64,000 bases of DNA, taken from Anagrus nilaparvatae (lineage: Eukaryota > Arthropoda > Insecta > Hymenoptera > Mymaridae). A model generated the notes under the pieces. That model saw nothing but the letters and a program-made list of their open reading frames with translations, was not told the origin of the DNA and ran no database searches. The position numbers and the translations under genes were made by a program. Location of the stretch: assembly GCA_022575985.1 (NCBI GenBank), contig JAKSXM010000272.1, forward strand, positions 28,289,501 through 28,353,500, read 5' to 3'. Position 1 is the stretch's first letter. Each line of letters starts with the position of its first letter. Positions 22,790-34,600 of the stretch are shown one piece after another.

Positions 22790-24235
22790 AATTTTTTTGA
22801 GTACTTAAAGAATTTACCACAATAAATCCATAATTTTTGAGGATTGATAAGAAGTTTAAAGTTTTTGCGTCCTTGAGAGCTGGATGTCCCCGGTGAAAAA
22901 GTTAACGTTAAAATTAACATTAAAAATTATTTTTAATAAATTTTTAGTAAATTTTTAATCGTTAAGTAATACATTTTTTTTTAATCTATTACTTTTTCCC
23001 TGGAATTTCAATTTATAAGAAAAAAAATCATTTTCATTAACCAAATTTCAATTTTTAGGTCAAAAGCCTTTGAAAATTGTAAGTAGCAAAATTTACTTAA
23101 CACAGTTTTTTACCTAAAAATTGAAATTTGGTCAATAAAAAAGATTTTTTTCTTTAAGAAATGAATACGCAGGGAAAAATTAATTGATTTTTAAAAAAAA
23201 TTTATTATTTTACGATGAAAATCAAGCGAATAATGCATATTATTGCTGAAATTTGTCTTAAAAATAATTGAAATTCTATTGAAATATGCCTGTTTCTGAA
23301 CTTAAAATATGCATTACTAGCTTGATTTTCATCGTAAAATAATAACTTGTTTTTTAATATTGGTTAATTTTTCCCGAAGTATTCATTTCTTCAAGAAAGA
23401 AATAATTTTTATTGACAAAATTTTAATTTTTAGGTCAGAAACCTTTGAAAACTGTAAGTAGCAAAATTTATTTAACACAGATTTTCATTAGTTTTTGACC
23501 TAAAAGTTGAGATGTGGTAAAAAAAATTATTTGTTTCTTGACGAAATGAATACTCATGGAAAAAGTAAATGATTAAAAAAAAAAAATTTTTTTAAATTTT
23601 ACCATACACGCAAAAAAAAGAATAGTTAGATTAACCTATAAAAATGTAGTAAAAACAAATTAACATAGATTGGTAAATATAACCAAAAAATTAGTAAATT
23701 TTTCTAAAAAAATTGAGGTTTTAGTTTGATAAACAAATTTTATTAGTAAATTTTACTAATACTTTATAGTGACTTTTAACCAAACTGAATTTAGTAAACA
23801 ACATCGTAATTTTAGTTATATTTACTAATTTTTTGTATGCGTGTAATAATCATGCAAATAATGCATATTTAAGTTCATAAACAGACTTATTTCAATATCT
23901 ATTTTTAGACAAATTTAAGTAAAATCTTAAATTGACGTTACTTTGGCTAAATTTTATCGTAAAAAGAAAAGTTTTTTTTCTTCTGGAGTGATTTTTCCCT
24001 GGCAATTAGATTTTTTTATCTATTTTTTAAAATTTTATTTACCTAAAAAATTTTTTTGAAAATTTGGGGTAGCTTAGATACGAAAAACACGGTTTTTGAC
24101 ATAAAAGTGAAAAAATCTTTTTGGCACCTATCACAGAATCCTTGTTCACGACTTTTTTTGACTTTCTGAGGGTTCAAACTTCACGAAAACAAGGGTCGTT
24201 CCGATGTGCCCTCAAAAAAAAAAATTACAATTCCT
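22790..24235 (-). repeat. Repeat block, inverted relative of 15.1-15.7 kb
   Basis: The right part (about 23860-24235) is the reverse complement of 15110-15480, including 'gacataaaagtgaaaaaatc' and 'ttcacgaaaacaagggtcg'. The left part repeats a palindromic subunit at least twice (about 22970-23170 and 23340-23560), in which 'tttttaggtcaaaagccttt' faces 'acagttttttacctaaaaa'. An element is nested at 23607-23843. Confidence 0.7.
23607..23843. mobile_element. TA-flanked MITE with CACGC termini
   Basis: TA-CACGCAAAAAA on the left faces TTTTTTGTATGCGTG-TA on the right (one small gap). The inside consists of 'tagtaaat' and 'actaa' motifs in both orientations. It interrupts the larger repeat block. 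No coding sequence. Confidence 0.7.
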
Positions 24236-24807
24236 GGCTCAAGTTAAGTAGCACTTTTAAAATATATGGTCATATTGTATGAATAAACGCATAGCGCATA
24301 GTATACCTTACCTCATTTTTTATATTATTTTACCTAAAAAACTAGAAAGAAGCCTATTAGATGAATTTTTTTTTCACTTAATTAAGTCTACCAAGTTTAT
24401 ACGGAAGCTTATAGCTGCCAATTCAAATCTTCACATACACATTCTTCATTTTAGAAACTAAGTAGAAAGCTTGAAATTGCTGTAATTTCATTAAAGTACG
24501 ATATAATAAGTAAGTATTACATAGCCGCTATGTAAAACCAAGAAGGATCGCTATCATCGCTAAATTTATAGTTTACCGGCACATACAGTGACTGGAGTCT
24601 GTATATTATATTATAATAACTTTTAAGTTCATTAAATATTATGTTTATAGCATCTCACAGAGTTTTCACCAGTAATTAAATGGCTTTCGCTCCTTTGATA
24701 GCTGTTTCTTGTTTGTAGGCTAACTTATTTTGAGTTGCCCAATAATTCAGACGTCATAAAAATCTTATTTATATCCTAAAAGACTCGTTCTATTTCATAT
24801 ATTTTAT

Positions 24808-24920
24808 ACGACCCTTGTCCATAAATAAAAAATGACCCAAATCGCAGTTTACCATGCATGGCTTCGCCTCCGAATGTAATTTACTTGCAGTTTGGGCCAT
24901 TCTTTATTTTTCTCGCCTGT
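24808..24920. repeat. Short palindromic repeat (AAATAAAAAATGACCC)
   Basis: 'aaataaaaaatgacccaaat' faces 'gtttgggccattctttattt'. A related copy lies at 47285-47395 ('aaataaaaaatggcccaaat') and a diverged one near 49970, so this is a dispersed family. Confidence 0.6.
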
Positions 24921-26850
24921 GTCAAAATGTAATAATTTTATCTTAAAATTTTATAATCTGATTTAACGTTCATGATCGATGACCCTCAAAAATTTAAGAC
25001 AAACAGATGTAATAAAATTTGCAAATTTTTTCTACAAAAATTTTTGCTTGAAGCATTAGCATATCTAATAATTTAAATGAAAAATTCAGCTACCGAAACC
25101 GGAATCCTAGTTGCAGAAACCTCTATTTTTAGTCTGAGTAACTACTTTTGATGGTATTCAATCTTTTTATAACTAAACATACTTTTAAGATTACTTTTAG
25201 TTTAATGTTTAATATACATATTTTATAAAAAAAGAAAAAAAAAATATATAATGCTTAAAATTTTTATTGACCAATATAAAGTTTTTATATTTATGTGATA
25301 ATCTAAACTGTTAAAAGTTGTTAAACTACTAACATTCTGAGCTTATATTATACCATTTAAAAAGGATATTATAATATTAAGCAAAAAAAGATATTTCATT
25401 ATTCGTACTGAAATAAAATCTCATAAAAAAAAATGAAAATTTTTATTTTTTTTAATTAACTGAAATACTATAGAAAACGTCATTATTAGTTCACGAGCTA
25501 TAATCCAATTTAATACATTTTTTTAAGAGTTATATATATGCATATAAATATAAAATAGAAAAAGTATAAATATTTTATTACTTTCATTTTTATCAAATAC
25601 GTAAAAAAAAAAAGTTATATTTAAAATAAGAGTCTTAAGAGTATATAACCTTAGGTTATTGGAAAATTTAAGATTCATTTGAGTGTAAAATTTTCTTATG
25701 CTGTACAGAGAAAAAGAGAGATAAATAATATAAAATTTCACGGTCACTTAACATTGATAAAATTAATTTCCCGTGGGAAATTTACAATTCATTTAAAATT
25801 ATGTCTAATATTATATAAATACACACACACACATATATATTTAGAATGGAAGAAATGTATATGTTTTTTATTTTTATATTCATTTATAATTTTTGTAAAT
25901 TTACTTTAGTCTTTTTCTTTTGGAATTTGAAATGAAATATGTGACATTGATGACAAAGTAATGACTATTGTGGTCTTATAAGGGAAGATTTATATTAAAT
26001 TTTGGTATTTTTGGCATATTAAGCTTATTTAAATCTTACAATCAAATTTGGAATTACTTTAAGCTTATTTTAGGTGTACAAGTAATGCTGTTACTTTAGT
26101 TTACTATAAAGTTATATATATATCAGATTATTTTAAGCATTTTATATAAATAAGTAATAAATTTTATTGCTTTTTACTGATTTTTTAAAAAAAATTAAGA
26201 AATTTTTTTCGGTTTTTCTGTTTTAAAAATGTAATATTTCAAGTAAAAGGATTTCTTCTTTAAAATACAGGGCCAATAGAGAATGATTGTTTCTTGGTGT
26301 GAAAATTAACATTTTTTTAATCTAAAAATTAAAAAAAAAGTTTGAATAAATTTTTAGCTGTTCATCAGTCTTCGATACATAATTTTTGTTACATTAATTT
26401 GTACGATTTCCATTAAGTAAAAATTATTAAATTACAAAATTAAGCCATTTACGCTAATGGTAAATGCATTTATGTAATGTAAAGCATGCTAAATTATTAT
26501 TTGCAACCACATTTAGTTGTAATCTTTATTATTGACTTACATTAGTAATATTAAATTTATATATATATATATTATATTAATATTAATAGTAATATTTTAG
26601 AGGTTGTTATAAAATCATGCAATAAATTTTTATATTTTATTATTTTATATATTATTATTTTTATCTTTATAGTTTGTAAAATTAAATATTAAAAATTTTT
26701 TATTATTTTTCATGTATCATTGGTAAAAGTTCAATATATTTTAATGATGTTTTCAGGATAGTTGTATGCATATGAGGAAGGCCCAAAGAGATTTCAAATG
26801 TACTTTTTCTCAGTTACTGTCTTGAAAGAAAGAAAATAAAATAACCTGCC
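24921..26850. other. AT-rich intergenic
   Basis: No gene recognised. It contains a CA/TA microsatellite at about 25821-25842, a TA run near 26559-26572, and homopolymer tracts. Confidence 0.35.
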
Positions 26851-26859
26851 AACTAGCTG

Positions 26860-28640
26860 GCACTAAGGTTCCTCAAACAATGAGAAAAAACTTTTCCAAT
26901 TTTGAGAAATAAATTTTGGAAAAATTCGGTATCAAATCCAAAAAATTACTATAAATGAACTGTCTAAAACTAGTACTTTCATAGAAATAAATTAGGTACT
27001 ACATCCAAAAAGAAAAAAAAAATTGGTGTTTTTTGTATTTTTTTGTGAAAAAAAATTTAGGAAAAAAATTTTTTAAAAATTAAGTATCAGATTCGAGATA
27101 TCGAGTAAAAACTATACTTTCAAATATAAGTACTTTCGTAGAAATAAGTGAGGTATTACATCCAAATTAATAAAAAAAAAAAGTACCTCGAGCTTTTTTG
27201 GTAAAAAAATTTTTGAAAAAAAAATTAGGTCTTAATTTCATAACGGTTGTGAAATATCGCCGGTCGCAATATTTTCAGATATTAGTACTTTCATGGAATT
27301 AAATGAGGTATTACACCAAAAAAAAAAAAATATTGCAGGTTTTTTAAATTTTTTGTTTTTTTAATTTTAAGAAAAAATTTTTTTAAAAATTCGGTATCAG
27401 ATCCAAAAAATGACTATAAACAAACTTTCTAAAACTAGTACTTTCCTAGAAATAAATTAGGTAATACGTCCAAAAAGAAAAAAAAAATTATTTTTTTTTG
27501 TATTTTTTCGTGAAAAAAATTTTGGGAAAAAAAATTTCAAAAAATTAAGTATCAGTTTCGAGATATAAAGTAAAAACCATACTTTCAAATATAAGTACTT
27601 TCGCGGAAATAAATGAGGTATTACATCCAAATTAAAAAAAAAAAAAAGTACCTCGAGCTTTTTTGGTGAAAAAATTTTTGAAAAAAAATTAGGTCTTAAC
27701 TCCATTCACCAATTACATACATACACACACACACACACATACATACTTTTTTTAAAAACCGGTTTTTTAGCTTCCTGGGGTCTCAAAAAGTGCTTATATG
27801 CCAAAAAATCAAAAATCGAAATTTGACCTATCACAATGGTTCCTCTTTGAGGAACCAAAAAAAAATATTGCAGTTTTTTTAATTTTGAGAAAAAAATTTT
27901 GAAAAAATTCGGTAATAGATGCAAAAAATTACTATAATCGAACTTTCTAAAACTAGTACTCTCATAGAAATAAATTAGGTACTAGGTCCTAAAATAAAAA
28001 CAAAATTGGTGTTTATTTGTATTTTTTGTGACGAAAATTTTGGAAAAAAAATTTTCAAAAAATTAAGTATCAGATTCGAGATATAGAGTAAAAACCATAC
28101 TTTCAAATATAAGTACTTTCGTGGAAATAAATGAGGTATTACATCCAAATTAAAAAAAAAAAAAAGTACCTCGAGCTTTTTCGGTGAAAAAATTTTTGGA
28201 AAAAAAATTAGGTCTTAACTTCATAATGTTTGTGAAATATCACCGATTACATACATACACACATACACAATCACACACACACACACACACACACGCACAC
28301 ACACACACACACAGAGACTTTTTTTAAAAACAGGTTTTTTAGCTTCCTGGGATCTCAAAACGTGCTTATATGCCAAAAAATCAAAAATCGAAATTTGACC
28401 TATCACAATGGTTCCTCATCGAGAAACCAAAAATACGTTTATATCTAATATTGTGATAGGTGAAATTTTGATTTTCGATTTTTCGGCAAAAAAGCACCAA
28501 AAAATACAAAAAATACCAATTTTCTTTTTCTTTTTGGACGCAGTACTTAATTTATTTCTATGGGAGTACTATTTTTAGAAATATCGTTTATAGAAATTTT
28601 TTGGACCTGATACTTAATTTTTTCAAAATTTTTTTCTCAA
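26860..28640. repeat. Long tandem repeat, ~465-520 bp units, with an inverted copy
   Basis: The marker 'tctaaaactagtact' with its flanks occurs near 26963, 27429 and 27947, so units are about 465 and 518 bp. Other shared blocks are 'ataagtactttcg.ggaaat', 'gtacctcgagcttttt' and 'ggttcctc...gaggaacc'. CA microsatellites are embedded in two units. From about 28455 a reverse-complement version starts ('ttttggacgcagtacttaat'), and another inverted piece lies at 36540-36700. No coding capacity. Confidence 0.8.
28252..28316. repeat. (CA)n microsatellite
   Basis: About 60 bp of CA/AC repeats with few interruptions; a shorter one lies at 27717-27745. Confidence 0.9.
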
Positions 28641-28978
28641 AATTTGTAATGATCATTGAAAGTTATTTTATATTTATAACAGTTATACGTCCTAGAATCT
28701 TATTTTTATATCAATAAATTTTCCTTGAAAGTTTACAGACTATTATTTAGACATTTATTATACCATATATAGGTTATTTAGATTAATATTGAAAATTTTA
28801 TTTAACATAGTCATATATTTTTTCACATAAAAAAATATTCAAGTATATTTGTACTTTGTACTTTTATTAGATTGAATATTATATTGTTTTAAATATTTGT
28901 TTAAATACTTTACAATTTTTTATTTTATTTAGTTATTTACTTAATTTATAAACTAATTACTCAAAATTTATTTAAATA

Positions 28979-29044
28979 TGTATTGGAATATTTTTAAGGA
29001 CAAATATGCCCGTTTAATATTAATAAAATAAAATAAAATAAAAA
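28979..29044 (+). repeat. Retroelement 3' tail
   Basis: A second copy of the 'tattggaatatt..taagg' motif with an (AATAA)n tail; compare 14533-14606. Confidence 0.55.
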
Positions 29045-30220
29045 TATTTCAAAAATTATTATCATTTTAAAAAATTATATTTGTCATTATATAAAATAAT
29101 AAACTAAATTGGCTGTTTAAAAATCAAAAAGTTTTAAGCTGAGAAAAATATTTGCTAAAATTAGGAAGCTACTTATTTTTATAAATTTTTATAATTTTGC
29201 TAATAACGGTTGTGTCAGATATTAGTTTTAACAATTTTTCTGCTTTTGTTAAAGAAGGTCAAATAAGTAGTTTTTAGCATTTTTGATACTTTTTCTAAGA
29301 ACTTTAACCAATTACTGCCAGTGCAGCCAAAACGTACCACTGAATTTACTTTATGTTCTTTAGTAAAAAACTGAAAGTAATAATGATAATAATAGTTTCC
29401 GCTGGACCAAAAACTTATGAATTATTTAATTTTTTGGTGTACAAACTTTCAAAAAAGAGCTACAATGGGTAGAATCATCAAAAACAAGCCCTTTTACAAC
29501 ATTTTTCGGCCAGAACGTGCCAGTCTCTTGTATATCTGAAATTTATTTGTATTTTTTTGAGGCTGCTGGTTTTAAATATAAATCCAGGGGTGGAAATTTA
29601 TAAAGATTGCGAGGGTTGCGAGGGGTAAAAAATTATAGTTGGAAAATTATATCAAATTTTTAATAAAATAAAATTACTAGGAGTTTTTTTCTGTTCCTTG
29701 ATTGATTTTTTATTTTTTTTGTTCAGATTTCATGTCAGTGACCGAAAATTCTCCTGTTATAGAATAAAAATACAGTATTTTATAGAATAAAAATACAGTA
29801 TTTGAAGAAAAAAAATTTTCACGACTTTCAACCCCTAGCTTAATATTCAAACATACCTTTTCTTATGTTTTTCCGTTTAAAAAGAAAATATGCGATTCTT
29901 CAATACCAATCTGACATTTAACTTAATTTTTTATCTCAAGATTTCATTTTTTATACATACTTTCAATTTTTTACTAAATTTTAAACAAAAAAATCCAACT
30001 AGCACGTTTTAGCCGCACCATCGGTAATTGGTTAAAAAAGTCATCTATAGAATATTTTACATTTGCTAAAAATGGATAAAAAAAACTTATAACCGGTTTG
30101 TGTAAACACAACCTAAATGCATGGAACATGTTTACTTCCAGCTGAGGACTAGGTATAATACAAATGTTACTCAACATTACTATACAATTTTATAATTTTA
30201 TAATTTGTAATTATTACTTT
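29045..30220. other. AT-rich intergenic
   Basis: No gene recognised. A short direct repeat, 'agaataaaaatacagtat', occurs near 29761 and 29782. Confidence 0.35.
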
Positions 30221-30224
30221 ACTA

Positions 30225-30400
30225 GCTGTTAAGATTCTAAACCCAAACTATTTTGATTCGGAATCCTAAATTATTCTAAGTCCCTTAATCAATATTATTC
30301 CAAGTCCCTAAATCGATATTATTTTAAGTCCATAAACCTGTATTATCTTAAGTCCTTAAGCTCAGATTTTTCAAATTCTCCTAATTATTCTAAGTTTCAT
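30225..30400. repeat. Degenerate tandem repeat (ATTATTCTAAGTCCCTAA)
   Basis: About six units of 24-27 bp. The same motif in the same orientation occurs at about 16850-16950, in the intron of the DM9 gene, where it is also followed by 'cctataaacat'. Confidence 0.65.
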
Positions 30401-30612
30401 TTGACCCCCCCCCCCTTAAATAAGACAAATTTGACCATCCCCCTTAAATAGGACATATTTGACCACCCCCTTAAATAGGACAAGTTTGACCACCCCCTTA
30501 AATAGGACAAATTTGACCAACCCCCTTAAATAGGACATATTTGACCACCCCCCTTAAATAGTACATATTTGACCACCCCCCTTAAATAGTACAAATTTGA
30601 CCCCCCCCCCCC
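30401..30612. repeat. 27-bp C-rich minisatellite
   Basis: About seven units of 'ttaaataggacaaatttgacc' plus 'accccc'. The C run varies from about 4 to 12 bases, and G/A and T/A variants distinguish the units. The block ends in 'cctataaacatgttccatg', which is repeated near 7195. Confidence 0.9.
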
Positions 30613-31642
30613 TAATTTTCAAGTTCTGAAGTACCCCCTACCTATAAACATGTTCCATGTTAAAAGACATTCTTAGCAATTTAAAAAAAAAAGATATTTT
30701 TATTAGTTTATTCAGTTTGGCTAAGAACGGTTGAAAATATCTCCCTTTTAAGTTTGTCTACGTCTGCCATCATTTTAACGAGTTATTGCACTTTTGCTGG
30801 AAATGGTTGAATAGGTGTATACAATAAAACATTTTTTTCATTTAAAAATATAGGCACTTTTATTTTATTTTTCTGCAAGTAATTTGCTACTGTTATGTAT
30901 AAAAATAATTACAAAAATATCATTGTTCCAAGGTGGATATGAATTTTGCTAGTCAATAGCAGAAACATTAAAAATTTTTTCTGTTAATTTTTTTCCAAAG
31001 ATTTACAAGAATTAAAAAAAAAATAGTTTATTTTTTAAAATTTTTTTAGCCTTTTTATGCTGCTGCGAGTTTTCTCAAATTTTTTTAAGACTGTCACAAT
31101 AATCACTTGATAATTAAAAAAAACCATATTTTATGAAAATAAAATTAAGTAAATTATCTTTTTTAAACAGTCGGTAGGCTTCTAATGAAAATTTATCCTT
31201 AAATTTTTGGTAAGTACTAAAAATTTGCAAACATAAAATACATACAACCGAATAATTTACAATAATTCATTTTATCAAAAAATAAAAAATTAATTTAAAT
31301 CCTTAGAATAAAAGTGTTTGTTATCAATTAGTCTATAATTAATAACTCTTAACTAAAAATATAGCAAGCTAAAAAATCGTCAAATTAATAAAATAATCAA
31401 CAATATTTCAATCACAACAATTTTAATATTAAATATTTAAAAAACGTAGGTCCTGCCTTTAACTCGACTTTAACTACAATTTAATTTTTTTTGTTTATAA
31501 AAATATAAAATTTCATATCTAAAAGTATAAGGCCTGTCTATTTAATAATATTATCCATTGATGGTTCGTAACAAGTCAGTGATTGATATGATTTCAGACC
31601 TTTTATATTATATTTGCGTACTATTTTCTATTTTTCTTTCAA
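30613..31642. other. Intergenic, downstream of the MINPP1-like gene
   Basis: AT-rich and without recognisable genes. Confidence 0.35.
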
Positions 31643-31648
31643 TTTATT
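31643..31648 (-). terminator. Polyadenylation signal AATAAA of the MINPP1-like gene
   Basis: AATAAA on the minus strand, 22 nt downstream of the stop codon at 31670. Cleavage would be expected 10-30 nt further left. Confidence 0.55.
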
Positions 31649-31669
31649 TTCAAAATTAATTTTTTATAA

Positions 31670-34600
31670 TTATTTCTTTGGATTACGAGCGCACATTGAT
31701 TTAAATTTACATTCTTCGTCGTTGTCAGCAAATAATTTTTTCATTGTTGAAATAGGGCAAGGCTTATCAGTTGGGCATCCATCAATATTAACTTGACGTT
31801 CTTGGTGTAGAATAACGATACTTTTTCCTTGAGGCTTGCAACTGGAAACAGTAAAATGTATAAATAATTTATAAATAAAATAAGTTTATTAAAAAACTTA
31901 CTCATATAAAACAAATGCAATGTTACTTCCAAATGTATCAATGTAACTAACTCTCCATTTTCTGGAATCTTTATGCTCAGTAAAAGAATCATGAGTTAAT
32001 GGTACTTCATCCTTAGCAATACCTAATATTGATAAAATTTTAACTATTGTTCCTGAATGAGTAAAATACAAAGTTGCTAAAGTTTCATCTGTAGATCTGA
32101 AAATATAAAAAAGGATTATCATTTTTATGCATTATTACACATATTACATAAAATATTTTTACAATCCTAAAGGAATACTTCATCAAACTTTATGCACCAT
32201 ATTGCAAAAAATTATTTCAGACAATTTCAATAGGATTTCTTTAAAATTATAATGAATTTTATAAGCATACAGTAACATTAAAAAGTTGTAACTTACTCCA
32301 TAAATTTAAACATGTCTATTAAGGCTGGGCATGATTGTAGGTAATTAATACTATTTCCATATCCATGAACAGCAAAATATTGTAAATCATCTTTGTATTC
32401 CAAAATCTAATAACATAAATTGTATATATAGAATAAAGCTTAAAATTTAATAATGTAAGTCATCAAAGATAACAAAAAGAAAAGGCGGTGCCATGCTAGC
32501 AAAATAACTAGATTCTGGAACACCTGGAATATAGAATTATAAGAAAAGAATTTTTGAGTAGACAGTACTTTAGCTGATACCTAAATGCGATAAGTTATAT
32601 TTAGATATTTTCTAAAACAATTATTGTACTAAGACACGTTTATACAGATACAGAATTTTAAATTCTTTTTTAAAAGTGAATCTTAATGGAAATATTACTA
32701 CTGTTTACAAAGTTTACTTATCGCATCTCTATGAATAAATGTTTAATGTGTTGACTTCAACACCCTCAATTCAAAGTTTGTTCTATTAATACTAAAACTT
32801 TCAAGAAAGTTTAGCAATCAAGATTTAAATTTTGATTTTAAAATAATATTACTGTAACTCTAGGTTATTAGATAATGAAATGAAGTATCAAAACTTTGGG
32901 CACGTTCATGGAGACTAAATATAAGTATACTTATAAGTAGACTATAAGTTTACTTATAAGTGTATTTATAAGTAGACTAAATCTCCTGGAATATAAAATC
33001 TCGTTACGAAGTGGTATTTTTGCATTATTTATTGCTTTCTGAAATTTGGCCTGAAAAACATACGTATTCAGTGATTTCAGCATATATGGATAAGCGAACG
33101 AAACGATAAAAATATGCAAAAATACCATTTTGTAAAGAGACCTAATAATCTCCAAGGAGACCAAGTCTACTTGTTATATGAACTTGCCTTTTGCTTTATA
33201 AATAGGTTTACAATTTTTGTGTAGGTTTTCATAAAGTTATAGGTTTTAATAGTCATAAATACTTTTAAAATAATTTTCATATAAAAAATTTACCTTTATA
33301 TTTTCAAGAGTAAAAACGTCACACCAAGGAGATTTTTTTGATCTATACCAAGCAGTTTCAAATACGCACATTAAATGCATAGCTGCTACATTATCTGCAG
33401 TAAAACATTTATTTTTAATAATAGCCAAAAGTCACGGGAAACGCGTTTTTAACAGCGAATTAAAATTTTATACTATTTTGGACTTATAAGAATTTTTTCA
33501 AATGAACTATTTCATGAATAGAATATGATAAAATTTGTCAAAAATGATATTTATTATTATAAAAATGAATTGCCAGAATTCCAATTGGGGTTGGTTATTT
33601 ACTGAGATGTAAACAAAAACTTTTTGAAATTTCTTATAATACAGCCGTGATTGCGAGGAAAGGCGCGAGTGAGGAGTGGAAGTCTTCAAATCTCTATGTC
33701 ATTACGAGCGATAAGAAATTTTGAAAAGTTTTTGTTTATATCTCGATAAATAACCGAGAATGGTAAACTGCGGTTTGAAGTAGTCTTTTTTTATATGGCC
33801 AAAAGGGAAGTATATTATTTTTCTTCGTCAGTGGCAAGAAAACACGTCTTTGCAAGAAAATACGTGCTTTCTCGCTTCTGTTGATAAATAGTATATTACG
33901 ATCCATGGTCGTTAGTGTTAAGAAATTACTTTCATGGCCACTGCCCAGAAAAAAACTTTTTTGAAAATTTGGTTTAAAATAGTTCGAGTTTTCACGGTGT
34001 ATTTTCACTGTAAAAGTGTATTGATTGAATTGTCGAGCAATTAACTCAACGCTTTGCCCAGCTGCAATGCGGCCAAAAACAAATGAAAGTAAAAAAATAA
34101 AATATTCAAATTAACTTCAAATTTTATGATTTCCATCCACATAAAAAAAAATATTGATTTCATAATGACATGTAAGATTTAATTGAAAATTAAAGAATTT
34201 GCTTAAATTTCCAAGCAATATAGTTTTACAGTAAATTTTGCGGCATTTACAAACATATATTTTTATTAAAAAATTAAAAAATTTACTGGTCCTTTTTATT
34301 TTTATACACTATATTTGAGTAATACCTTAAAATTTAATATATTATTATAATTTTTAACATACATGAGACATGTTCAATGGGTATTCGGAAAAAATACTAC
34401 CAATATACTATCGGTTTGAAAAAGATGTGAACCTCTCGTTTTTTGTTAATATTTTGGGTAAAAATAGAGATATTTTAATTAAACAAATTTTTTTTTGAAA
34501 ATTTGACCATATTTTTACAATTTTACCAAAGGAATATAGTTCAACTTTATTAGTTTCTGTTTTATTGCAAATATAAGTCAAAAAACAAGAATTTTTTGAA

